Part shown: positions 38,509 to 46,204 of the stretch, piece after piece
Numbering within the stretch: position 1 is the stretch's first letter
Layout of the letters: each line of letters opens with the position of its first letter
Assembly (NCBI GenBank): GCA_020633315.1
Contig: JACKDV010000002.1
Location: forward strand, 124,001 to 188,000
Length of the DNA stretch: 64,000 bases
DNA from: Myxococcales bacterium
GTDB lineage: Bacteria > Myxococcota_A > Polyangia > Nannocystales > Nannocystaceae
Direction: 5' to 3'
Notes under the pieces: model-generated
What the model was told of the DNA's origin: nothing
The model's database searches: none
Seen by the model: the letters and a program-made list of their open reading frames with translations, nothing else
Program-made: the position numbers and the translations under genes

Positions 38509-39710
38509 CGGGGACGCACGGAGACGGCGAGGACGTCGTCGCGGGACTCGAGACGAGCGACGAGCTGCCGGCTGGGCTCGTGGGCCAGGGAGATGGTCGC
38601 GCTCGCGGCTGCGTTGCCGTCGAAGATCACGTTGTGCATCTCCTGGACGTTGAGCTGCTCCTTCTGGAAGGCATCGAGCACCGCGGCGAGCACGCCCACG
38701 CGATCGAGGTGGCGGATGACCACGGTGCAGCCCTCGCCGCGCGGGCGCTGGATGTTGACGCAGTGGTGGACGACGCCCTGCTGCAGGTAGTCGGCGATGA
38801 TCCGCACCACCTCGTCGGCGATGGCGTCGGAGGCCTGATCGGTCGAGGCGCCGATGTGGGGGGTGCCGTAGACCCCCGGTCCCTGCAGCAGCGGGCTGCT
38901 CCACTCGGCCTCGCCGTCGGCGGGCTCGCCCTCGAACACATCGAGCGCCGCGCGGATCCGGCCCGAGCGCAGGGCCTCGGCCAGCGCGGCGTCGTCGACC
39001 ACCCCGCCGCGGGCGGTGTGCACCAGCACCGCGCCGTCCTTCATCGCGGCCAGCTCGGGCTCGCCGATGAGGTGGTGGGTGCGGCCCTTGATGTAGGGCA
39101 CGTGCACGCTGACCACGTCGCTGCCGCCGAGCAGCGCCTCGAGCGAGGAAGCCCGGGTGACTTCGTTGGCCTCGGCATCGGCGTCGGTGAGCGCCACGTC
39201 GTAGGCGTGCACGTCCATCCCGAAGGCGTTGGCGCGCAGGGCGACCTCGCGGCCGATCGCCCCGAAGCCCACCAGGCCCAGGCGCCGCCCGAACAGGCCG
39301 CGGGCCTTGCCGAAGCGCTTCTTGAGCCAGTGACCGCCGCGCAGCTCGGCCACCGCGTCGGGGATGCTGCGATCGAGCGACAGGATGAGGCCCATGGTCA
39401 GCTCGGCCACCGCGATCGCGTTCTTGCCCGGGGTGTTGGCCACGAACACGCCGTGCGTGCTGGCGGCCTCGAGGTCGATGGTGTTGACGCCGGCCCCGGC
39501 GCGGATGATGAGCGAGAGCGCGGAGGCGCGGCCGATCGCCTCGGCGGTGACCTTGGTGGAGCGCACCACCAGCACGGAGGCGCCGCCCTGGGCGAGGGCG
39601 TCGGGGAGGTCGTCGGCGCCGAGCTCGGGCCGATCGTCGATCGACAGCCCCAGGGTCGCGAGGGAGGCCTTGCCTTCGGCCGAGAACTTGTCCGCGATGA
39701 GCACCCGCAT
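38505..39710 (-). CDS. serA: D-3-phosphoglycerate dehydrogenase
   Basis: A 401-residue enzyme for the first step of serine synthesis (3-phosphoglycerate to 3-phosphohydroxypyruvate, NAD-linked). It has the D-2-hydroxyacid dehydrogenase pattern: RAGAGVNTIDLEAA near 72, NTPGKNAIAVAEL near 93, the NAD motif LGLVGFGAIGREVA near 145, HTARGGVVDDAAL near 228 and TPHIGASTDQA near 282. The last 75 residues form an ACT-like domain (VVIRHLDRVGVLAAVLDAF), usually the site of serine feedback. It heads the serA-methyltransferase-pdxB operon. Confidence 0.93.
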   Translation of the reverse strand: MRVLIADKFSAEGKASLATLGLSIDDRPELGADDLPDALAQGGASVLVVRSTKVTAEAIGRASALSLIIRAGAGVNTIDLEAASTHGVFVANTPGKNAIAVAELTMGLILSLDRSIPDAVAELRGGHWLKKRFGKARGLFGRRLGLVGFGAIGREVALRANAFGMDVHAYDVALTDADAEANEVTRASSLEALLGGSDVVSVHVPYIKGRTHHLIGEPELAAMKDGAVLVHTARGGVVDDAALAEALRSGRIRAALDVFEGEPADGEAEWSSPLLQGPGVYGTPHIGASTDQASDAIADEVVRIIADYLQQGVVHHCVNIQRPRGEGCTVVIRHLDRVGVLAAVLDAFQKEQLNVQEMHNVIFDGNAAASATISLAHEPSRQLVARLESRDDVLAVSVRPR

Positions 39711-39833
39711 GGCGCGACCAATAGCACGACGGACGCGTGCCGCGGACGGCTGCGAGGGGGCGGTCGCGTGAGGCGGAGCGCGGTCGACGGCGCTCGGGAG
39801 GCGATGACTTTGCGGCCCGCAGCGGAAGGCGAT

Positions 39834-41954
39834 ATGCACGAGTCGATGGCCTCCCCCGTCGAACGCCGTGCACCGCTCGCTCGAGCGGGGTGGATCGTGG
39901 CGTGGGGACTGGGGCTGGGTTTGATGCTGGGCTGTGACCCCACCGAGGAGGTGGTGGGGCCCAGCGCAGCGGCCGATCCCCCCACCAGCTCCGCCCCCGA
40001 GGCGACGACCAAGCCGGCCGCGGCGGGCGAGCCCTCGGTGGAGGCGAAGGCGGGGGACGAGCCCGAGGCGACGCCGGATCCCGTGGTGGCAGGGGCGAAG
40101 GTCGAGGTCGAGGCCGAGCCGCCGGGCCCCGATCAGGCCGGCAGCTGTCCCGAGCACGGGGCCGCCGAGCTGGGGATCCTGATCTCGCCGGCGCAGCCGG
40201 CCGAGGGCCAGCCCATGCGGGTCCTGGCGGCGAGCCTGGGAGACGAGAGCATGCTGGCGATGCGGCTCGAGGACGACGACGGCAAGGCGGTGCCGGCCGA
40301 GCTCACCCACTACGGCGGGGTGCCAGCGGCGACCATCGCTCGGCTGAGCGCCCCCGCGGCGGGGACCCGCCTGCGCGTGGTGGTGGGGCGGGAGGGCGAG
40401 GGGCTGCGCTGTCGCTCGGTTCGGGTGCGCCGCGAGCCGGCCAAGGGACGCGCGGTGGCCCGGGCGCTCGACGACGGCGTGTGGCCGGTGAGCCATGCCT
40501 GGGATGCGGCCGAGGAGGCGCTGTTCTCGGCCTGGCTGCGCGAGATGTTCCATGCGCCGCGGGGCGAGGAGCTCGCCTGGTCGGCGCTGCACGAGGTGAC
40601 CTCCGACGTCGATCGCAACCTGCTGCACGATCACCTCGGCTGGGGGGAGGACTCCGAGCCCATGAAGGGCGGCATCTTCCTGCGCCCCGACTGCGCCGAC
40701 ACGCCCTACTTCCTGCGGGCCTACTACGCGTGGAAGCGGCGGCTGCCCTTCGGCTTCCGCCGCTGCAACCGGGGAGGCGACGGCAGGGCGCCCGCCTGCG
40801 GGGACGTGCACGGGGTGGTGGGGGCGCCCGACGTGGAGCCGGTGTCGCGCCTGCCCGGCGAGCTGGGCGTGGTGCAGCGCTTCTTCAAGCGCACGCTCGC
40901 GTGGGGCGTGCACACCGGCAACGGACGCACCGCCTTCGGCGAGGACGCCACCGACTTCTACCCGGTGGAGCTGACCCGCCGGGGCCTGCGGCCCGGGGTG
41001 ATCTATGCCGACCCCTACGGGCACATCTTCGTGCTGGCCGAGCTGATGCCGCCGCAGGGCGGGCAGCCCGGGGTGCTCTATGCGATCGACGGGCAGCCCG
41101 ACGGCAGCATCACCCGCAAGCGCTTTTGGGAGGGCAACTTCCTGTGGAACCCCGATCCCGCGCTGGGGGGCAGCGGCTTCAAGGGCTTCCGCCCGCATCG
41201 CCTGGGCCCCGACGGGCGGATCGTGGCGCTGAGCGACGCGGAGATCGAGGCCGAGCCCGGCTATGGCGACCTGGGGCTGTCGCAGGCCGAGCTCGACGCC
41301 CCCGCCTTCTACGATCGCATGGACGGGCTCATCACGCCGGGCGTCCGCGATCCGGTGCGTGCCCAGGAGGAGGCCATCCAGGCGCTCTACGAGTCGGCGA
41401 AGGTGCGGGTGACCTCGGTGACCAACGGCGAGGAGCACTTCGCCAAGGGGGGCAGCGTGATCGCGATGCCCGACGGCTTCGAGATCTTCGAGACCACCGG
41501 CTCGTGGGAGAATTTCTCCACGCCGGCCCGCGACCTGCGGCTGCTGATCGCGATCGACGTGGCGACGGGCTTCGAGGCGAAGGTGGAGCGCAACCCCGCG
41601 GCGTGGGGAGTGGAGGCGGCCGGCGGCGCGGCGAAGCTGCGCGAGCGCCTTCGGTCCGAGCGCGATCGATTGCTGGCCGACCCGTCGCTGGCGTTCGAGT
41701 ACTCGCGCTCGGACGGCAGCACGTGGCGGCTGACCCTGGCCGAGCTGGTCGAGCGAGCGCCTGCGTTCGAGACGGCCTACAACCCCAACGACTGCCCGGA
41801 GCTGCGCTGGGGCGCGCCCAAGGGCAGCGCCGAGCGTTCCACCTGCCGACGTCGCGCCCCGGAGGAGCAGCGCCTCAAGATGGAGGCGTATCGGGCGTGG
41901 TTCCACGAGCGTCGTCGCCCGCCCCGGGGCGATCCCGGGCCCCCCGTAGAATGA
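39834..41954 (+). CDS. Large lipoprotein of unknown function
   Basis: A 706-residue product. ATG 39834 is preferred because GGAAGG lies four bases upstream; ATG 39804 and 39846 are alternatives. The signal ends in GLMLGC (Cys34) followed by Asp, which under the Escherichia coli +2 rule would keep it in the inner membrane; that rule may not hold here. After a Glu/Pro/Ala linker (about 38-95) comes a small beta domain (about 105-200), then a large domain with aromatic-rich motifs (FFKRTLAWGVHTGNGRTAFGEDATDFYPV, IYADPYGHIFVLAELMP, RKRFWEGNFLWNPDP). I do not recognise the family; the HTGNGR and YADPYGH motifs would suit an active site. Confidence 0.75.
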   Translation: MHESMASPVERRAPLARAGWIVAWGLGLGLMLGCDPTEEVVGPSAAADPPTSSAPEATTKPAAAGEPSVEAKAGDEPEATPDPVVAGAKVEVEAEPPGPDQAGSCPEHGAAELGILISPAQPAEGQPMRVLAASLGDESMLAMRLEDDDGKAVPAELTHYGGVPAATIARLSAPAAGTRLRVVVGREGEGLRCRSVRVRREPAKGRAVARALDDGVWPVSHAWDAAEEALFSAWLREMFHAPRGEELAWSALHEVTSDVDRNLLHDHLGWGEDSEPMKGGIFLRPDCADTPYFLRAYYAWKRRLPFGFRRCNRGGDGRAPACGDVHGVVGAPDVEPVSRLPGELGVVQRFFKRTLAWGVHTGNGRTAFGEDATDFYPVELTRRGLRPGVIYADPYGHIFVLAELMPPQGGQPGVLYAIDGQPDGSITRKRFWEGNFLWNPDPALGGSGFKGFRPHRLGPDGRIVALSDAEIEAEPGYGDLGLSQAELDAPAFYDRMDGLITPGVRDPVRAQEEAIQALYESAKVRVTSVTNGEEHFAKGGSVIAMPDGFEIFETTGSWENFSTPARDLRLLIAIDVATGFEAKVERNPAAWGVEAAGGAAKLRERLRSERDRLLADPSLAFEYSRSDGSTWRLTLAELVERAPAFETAYNPNDCPELRWGAPKGSAERSTCRRRAPEEQRLKMEAYRAWFHERRRPPRGDPGPPVE

Positions 41955-42041
41955 GCGCAATGCGCAACAGGAGGCAGGGGAGGGCATCGGGCGTTGCTGC
42001 GTTGACGGCGGGCCCCCCCGCCCCCGACACTGGTGCAAGCG

Positions 42042-42377
42042 ATGGCGCCCCACGAGAAGCGCGCGAGCACGCGCTACGAGGTCGAGCTCGAGATGGAGGT
42101 CGTGGCCGGCGATCAGTCGGTCACGGCTCAGGCCGTGAACCTGAGCCTGGGCGGAGCGCTGGTGCGGATTCCAACCGAGCGGCCGCTACGGGTCGGCGCG
42201 CGGATCGGGGTGTCGTTTCGCCTGCCCGATCTCGACAAGCCCCTCGTGGCCAAGGCCGATGTTCGCTGGGTGGACGACGGCGACCCCGAGGTGGTGGGCT
42301 TCCAGTTCGTAACGGGGTTTCGGGCCAAGGAGACCTGGGCGCTGGGCCGGTTCCTCGAGCGCCACAAGCCCACGTGA
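42042..42377 (+). CDS. PilZ domain protein
   Basis: A 111-residue single-domain PilZ protein. The c-di-GMP binding arginines are expected in EKRASTRYEV (RxxxR-like, about residues 5-10) and the DxSxxG-like motif appears as NLSLGG (about 34-39). The rest is the six-strand barrel. The pattern NLSLGG has Asn in place of Asp, common in TIGR02266-type PilZ proteins of myxobacteria. Such proteins often act in motility or secretion. ATG 42042 is preferred over GTG 42033. A TAGAAT box at 41947-41952, overlapping the stop of the previous gene, may be its promoter. Confidence 0.85.
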   Translation: MAPHEKRASTRYEVELEMEVVAGDQSVTAQAVNLSLGGALVRIPTERPLRVGARIGVSFRLPDLDKPLVAKADVRWVDDGDPEVVGFQFVTGFRAKETWALGRFLERHKPT

Positions 42378-42384
42378 TCCCCCG

Positions 42385-42439
42385 CCCGAAGGTCGTGTCA
42401 CCGCGACCGGATCCATGCCCGAAGGTCGGGTCATCGCGA
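42385..42439 (+). repeat. Pair of 22-bp direct repeats, 33 bp apart, before the 42446 gene
   Basis: CCCGAAGGTCGTGTCACCGC at 42385 and CCCGAAGGTCGGGTCATCGC at 42418 (each followed by GA) match at 20 of 22 positions. Their 33-base centre spacing is about three helical turns. They fall between the PilZ stop and the preferred start of the next gene, so they may bind a regulator. Confidence 0.5.
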
Positions 42440-42445
42440 GGCTCG

Positions 42446-43282
42446 TTGTCGGGGAGCACCTTACGAAAGCACCTCGTCGCCGCCATCCTCGCGGCGCTGG
42501 TGGCCATCCCCATCCCGGGTCGGGCTGCGGCCGAGGGCGTTCCGCTCGGGCTACGCATGCGCGCTGCTCCCGAGGAGCCAGCCGAGCCTCCGGCCGAGCC
42601 CGAGGGCCCTCGCGACTACCGGGGCCCGACCGCGGTCCGCGACGAGCCGGGCCGGGAGGCGACCTGGGTCGATCCCAACCCGAGCCCACCCGAGCGGGAG
42701 CCCGAGCCCGAGGATCCGGCGCTCGATGCACCGAGCGAGGTAACCCCCTCGCCTCCGCCGCCGTCCTCCGTCCGTGATGTCCCCGAGCACATCGCGATCG
42801 CGGTCGGCCTGGCGCCCGAGGCCCCAGGCTCGCGCGACGAGCGAGCGCTGCTCGATGCCTTGGAGGCCAGCGCATCGGCCTCCGTCGATCCCACCGTCGA
42901 GGTCCGCCGCCTTCGCGTCGGAGCCGGGAGCCCACGCCGCATATGTCGGGAGCACCGAGACGACCTGGTGGTGATGATCGGCTACGTCGCCGATCGCGAG
43001 GAGCCCGTGGTGCTGGCGCACGACTGCCGGCTCGATCACGCGCTCGGCGTGCGCGCGTCCGATGCGGTGCGCGAGCCGGAGCTGATGGCCGCGCTGTGGG
43101 ACGAGCACCTGGAGCTGGCCCGCTCGGGGATTCGCGAGCGACGCTCGATGACGCCGCTCGGTCCACGGGCGCGAGGGGCTATCATCGGAGGCGTGGCGGT
43201 GGTGGTGGTCGGAGTGGCCGTGGGCGCCCTGGTGGCCAACGCCTTGCGCAAGGAGTCGGTCGTGATCACGGTGCGCCCATGA
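42446..43282 (+). CDS. Exported protein with C-terminal transmembrane anchor, unknown function
   Basis: A 278-residue product if started at TTG 42446, which has GAGG four bases upstream and gives a clean signal peptide (RKHLVAAILAALVAI, then PGRAAAEG). GTG 42374, overlapping the PilZ stop, and GTG 42395 would add a Pro-rich lead that lies over two direct repeats. After a Pro/Glu/Arg-rich linker (about 40-110) there is an alpha/beta segment (about 112-225) and one transmembrane helix near 244-267. No family recognised. It overlaps the next gene by ATGA, so it is probably a partner of the membrane metalloprotease. Confidence 0.65.
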   Translation: MSGSTLRKHLVAAILAALVAIPIPGRAAAEGVPLGLRMRAAPEEPAEPPAEPEGPRDYRGPTAVRDEPGREATWVDPNPSPPEREPEPEDPALDAPSEVTPSPPPPSSVRDVPEHIAIAVGLAPEAPGSRDERALLDALEASASASVDPTVEVRRLRVGAGSPRRICREHRDDLVVMIGYVADREEPVVLAHDCRLDHALGVRASDAVREPELMAALWDEHLELARSGIRERRSMTPLGPRARGAIIGGVAVVVVGVAVGALVANALRKESVVITVRP

Positions 43283-44337
43283 CCGAAGCCGCGAGTCGCT
43301 CCGACGATGATCGCCGCCCGGTGGCGCGGCGACACGCTCGACGTCTCGCTCGCGGCATCGCACGCCTGATGATCTCCATGGTGATGGTGCTCGGCCTGTG
43401 GCTCGGCGTCGCCGGCTCGGCGAGGGCCACCGAGGGGCGACCCACCGGCTGGAGCGTGGAGCAGGCCACCCAGGTCAAGCGCATCGGTCGGCTCGAGCTG
43501 CGCTACGAGCCCGAGCTCTCCGACCAGGCCGAGGTGATCATGGATCACGCGCCGAGCTGGTGGTCGGAGATCGAGACCGAGCTCGCGGGCGACGTCGACG
43601 ACGAGCTGACCGTGATCTTCGTCGACCACGCCGGGCGCGTGGCGGAGGCCAGCGGCATGCCGCACTGGGTGGCCGGCGTGGCCCACCCACCCACCGGCGA
43701 GATCCTCATCGCCCGCCACGGCCCCGACGGCGCGCCCACCAACCTCGAGGAATTGCTGCGCCACGAGATGGCCCACGTCGCGCTCCATCGCGCCACCGCC
43801 GGGGCCGAGCTGCCGCGCTGGTTCCACGAGGGCATCGCCGAGAGCCTCGACGGCACGCTCAGCTTCGGACGCACGCAGACCCTGGCGTCGGCGGTGTTCG
43901 GCCGCGGCGTGCCCGACCTCGAGCGCCTCGAGGAGCACTTCCATGGCACCGACGGCCCCGAGGCCGCGGTGGCCTACGCGGCGGCCCGCGACCTGGTCGA
44001 CTTCATGCGGGGCTACGACGGCACGGGCATGAAGCTGCGCCAGCTCATCACCGAGCTGCACGAGGGCAAGCGCTTCGAGGTCGGCGTGATCCGAGCCTAC
44101 GGCCAGGGCCTCGAGGAGATCGTGGGTCAGTGGCGCAAGGGCCTGCCCGGTCGCTTCGTGTGGTATCCGCTGGCGGCCAGCGGCGGCCTGCCCTTCATCT
44201 TCGTCGCGCCGCTGGTGGCGATCGCATGGATCCGCCGTCGCCGGGCGGTGCGACGCGGCTACGAGCGCCTCGAGCTGCAGGATCGCCTCGTGTTCGGCCC
44301 GCCCGTCACCGTGACGGCGGCCGAGGTCCTGGGCTGA
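43279..44337 (+). CDS. Membrane-anchored peptidase-MA-like metalloprotease
   Basis: A 352-residue protein with a signal or anchor at about 27-50 and a C-terminal transmembrane helix near 292-316, so the catalytic part should lie on the periplasmic side. The zinc motif HEMAH is at 162-166 in LLRHEMAHVALH, and LPRWFHEGIAES near 178-189 supplies the expected glutamate of the peptidase-MA group. A short cytoplasmic tail follows the second helix. It is coupled to the upstream exported protein by an ATGA overlap. Peptidase activity is inferred from motifs. Confidence 0.8.
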   Translation: MTEAASRSDDDRRPVARRHARRLARGIARLMISMVMVLGLWLGVAGSARATEGRPTGWSVEQATQVKRIGRLELRYEPELSDQAEVIMDHAPSWWSEIETELAGDVDDELTVIFVDHAGRVAEASGMPHWVAGVAHPPTGEILIARHGPDGAPTNLEELLRHEMAHVALHRATAGAELPRWFHEGIAESLDGTLSFGRTQTLASAVFGRGVPDLERLEEHFHGTDGPEAAVAYAAARDLVDFMRGYDGTGMKLRQLITELHEGKRFEVGVIRAYGQGLEEIVGQWRKGLPGRFVWYPLAASGGLPFIFVAPLVAIAWIRRRRAVRRGYERLELQDRLVFGPPVTVTAAEVLG

Positions 44338-44342
44338 GAGAA

Positions 44343-44384
44343 CCAAGGCCCCTTTCCCTCGGGACCGTCCGAGGGCACCCTTGG
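44343..44384 (+). other. Two-part hairpin directly upstream of rsmD
   Basis: Outer stem CCAAGG (44343-44348) with CCTTGG (44379-44384); inner stem CCCTCGG (44356-44362) with CCGAGGG (44369-44375) and a 6-base loop. It fills the gap between the metalloprotease stop and the rsmD ATG at 44389, next to the ribosome-binding region. It may terminate the upstream transcript or modulate rsmD translation. Confidence 0.5.
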
Positions 44385-44388
44385 CGGG

Positions 44389-44985
44389 ATGCAGCGGATC
44401 GAGGCGGGAACGCTGCGGGGGCGCAAGCTGCTGTCCCTGCCGGCGGGCGTCCCGGGGCTGCGCCCCACCGGGGCCCGGGTCCGCGGGGCGATCTTCGATC
44501 GCCTGCAGCGGGAGGTGGTCGACGCCCGCGTGCTCGACCTGTTCGCGGGCTCGGGCGCGCTGAGCATCGAGGCGCTCAGCCGCGGGGCGAGCCACGGCAC
44601 CCTGCTCGAGGTGGATGCCCGAGTGGCTCGCCACCTGCGGCGGCAGCTCGACGTGCTGGGTCTCGGCGATCGCTGCGAGCTGCACCGGGCCGATGCGCTC
44701 GCCTGGATCCGCGCGGGACGCGGGGGCCGTGCGCCCTTCGATCTGGTGCTCGTCGATCCCCCGTTCGCGATGCCGGAGGTGTTCGAGCCGATCGCGCGCG
44801 GGCTGTGCGAGGGTGGGTTCCTGGCCGACGGCGCGTGGGTCGTGTGCGAGCGGGAGCTGGTTCGCGGTAAAAGTCCTGGGGTCGACTGGCCCGCCGCGTT
44901 GACGCTCGAGCTGTGCCGCGACTACGGCCAGGCCCGCGTCGAGTTCCTCCGCCACGGCGCCCCCCTCCCCGGAGACCCATCGTGA
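44389..44985 (+). CDS. rsmD: 16S rRNA (guanine(966)-N2)-methyltransferase
   Basis: A 198-residue SAM-dependent methyltransferase that modifies G966 of 16S rRNA in the 30S subunit. RIEAGTLRGRKL and LRPTGARVRGAIFDRL open the protein as in RsmD; the SAM motif is VLDLFAGSGALSIEALSRGA (about 48-67) and the catalytic LVLVDPPF (about 120-127). The TGA overlaps the GTG of the aminotransferase. In many genomes rsmD is followed by coaD, but here an aminotransferase follows. Confidence 0.92.
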   Translation: MQRIEAGTLRGRKLLSLPAGVPGLRPTGARVRGAIFDRLQREVVDARVLDLFAGSGALSIEALSRGASHGTLLEVDARVARHLRRQLDVLGLGDRCELHRADALAWIRAGRGGRAPFDLVLVDPPFAMPEVFEPIARGLCEGGFLADGAWVVCERELVRGKSPGVDWPAALTLELCRDYGQARVEFLRHGAPLPGDPS

Positions 44986-46196
44986 CCCGAGCCAACATCT
45001 CCGTCCGTGCCGACCGCATCAAGCCCTCCGCGACCCTCGCCGTCTCCGGTCGCGCGGGCGAGCTGCAGGCCGCGGGCAAGCAGGTCCTCAACTTCAGCGC
45101 GGGCGAGCCCGACTTCGCGCCGCCCTCGGCGGTGGTGCGAGCGGTGGTCGAGGCCGCGGCCGCCGGCCCCGTGCACTACGCCCCCGTGCCCGGCACCCCG
45201 CAGCTTCGCGCTGCCGTGGCCGAGCTGCTCTCGGGGGTGCACGGCCGCCGCTACTCCGCGGCCGAGGTGCTGGTGTCGTGCGGGGCCAAGCACAGCCTGG
45301 CCAATCTCTTCTTGTCGATCTGCGACGCCGGCGATCAGGTGGTCATCCCCGCGCCCTACTGGGTGAGCTACCCCGACATGGCGGGCCTGGCCGAGGCCGA
45401 GCCGGTGATCGTGCCCTCGTCCCGCGAGGACGGCTGGCGCATGCAGCCCGAGGCCCTCGAGGCGGTGCTGGGCGAGCGCACCCGCATCATCGTGCTCAAC
45501 AGCCCCAGCAACCCCACCGGGGCCGGCTACCGCGAGACCGACCTGAAGGCGCTGGGCGAGGTGATCGCGGCCAAGGCTCCCCATGCCTTCATCGTCTGCG
45601 ACGACATCTACCGCGATCTGGTCTACGACGGCTTCACCCACGTGAGCGCCGTGCGGGCGCTGGGCGAGGAGCTGGCCTCGCGGGTCATCGTGGTCGACGG
45701 CGTCTCCAAGACCTACGCCATGACCGGCTTTCGCATCGGCTACTTCGCGGGGCCCAAGGAGATCGTCTCGGCGGCCTCGCGGATCCAGAGCCAGACCACC
45801 TCGGGCGCGGCCACGCTCTCGCAGCAGGCCGCCCTGGTGGCGCTCACCGATCCCAGCGTGCCGGCCGAGGTGGAGGCCATGAAGGACGCGTTCACGCGCC
45901 GCCGGGCGCTGGTGCTCGAGGGGCTGGCCGAGGTCCCCGGGGCCGAGGCCGCGCCGCCCGACGGGGCCTTCTACGTGTTCGTCGACGTCAGCCGGCACAC
46001 GGGCCCCAAGGCGAGGCACGCCGACGACATCCAGCTCGCGCAGTGGCTGCTCGAGGAGAAGCTGGTGGCCACCGTGCCGGGCACGCCCTTCGGCGCGCCG
46101 GGGCACCTGCGCATGAGCTACGCCACCGACGACGACACCCTCCGCGAGGGGCTCTCGCGGATCCGAGACGCCCTCGCGTCGCTGCCCACGGCTTGA
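44982..46196 (+). CDS. Pyridoxal phosphate-dependent aminotransferase (aspartate aminotransferase type)
   Basis: A 404-residue class I/II aminotransferase of the AspB-like group Ib. It has LNFSAGEPDF near 34-43, the Asn loop NSPSNPTGAGY near 171, CDDIYRDLVYDG near 203, and the Schiff-base lysine Lys243 in VDGVSKTYAMTGFRIGYFAG. The C-terminal LRMSYATDDD carries the substrate carboxylate arginine. Likely reaction: aspartate with 2-oxoglutarate, although group Ib members can also use other amino acids. GTG 44982 has GGAGA upstream and overlaps the rsmD stop. Confidence 0.92.
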   Translation: MTRANISVRADRIKPSATLAVSGRAGELQAAGKQVLNFSAGEPDFAPPSAVVRAVVEAAAAGPVHYAPVPGTPQLRAAVAELLSGVHGRRYSAAEVLVSCGAKHSLANLFLSICDAGDQVVIPAPYWVSYPDMAGLAEAEPVIVPSSREDGWRMQPEALEAVLGERTRIIVLNSPSNPTGAGYRETDLKALGEVIAAKAPHAFIVCDDIYRDLVYDGFTHVSAVRALGEELASRVIVVDGVSKTYAMTGFRIGYFAGPKEIVSAASRIQSQTTSGAATLSQQAALVALTDPSVPAEVEAMKDAFTRRRALVLEGLAEVPGAEAAPPDGAFYVFVDVSRHTGPKARHADDIQLAQWLLEEKLVATVPGTPFGAPGHLRMSYATDDDTLREGLSRIRDALASLPTA

Positions 46197-46204
46197 GGTC
46201 CGCG

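Noticed and set aside
39804..39833. ATG 39804 as the start of the large lipoprotein
   Set aside because: Its GGGAGG lies only two bases upstream, and starting there adds an unneeded lead to the signal peptide; ATG 39834 has better spacing.
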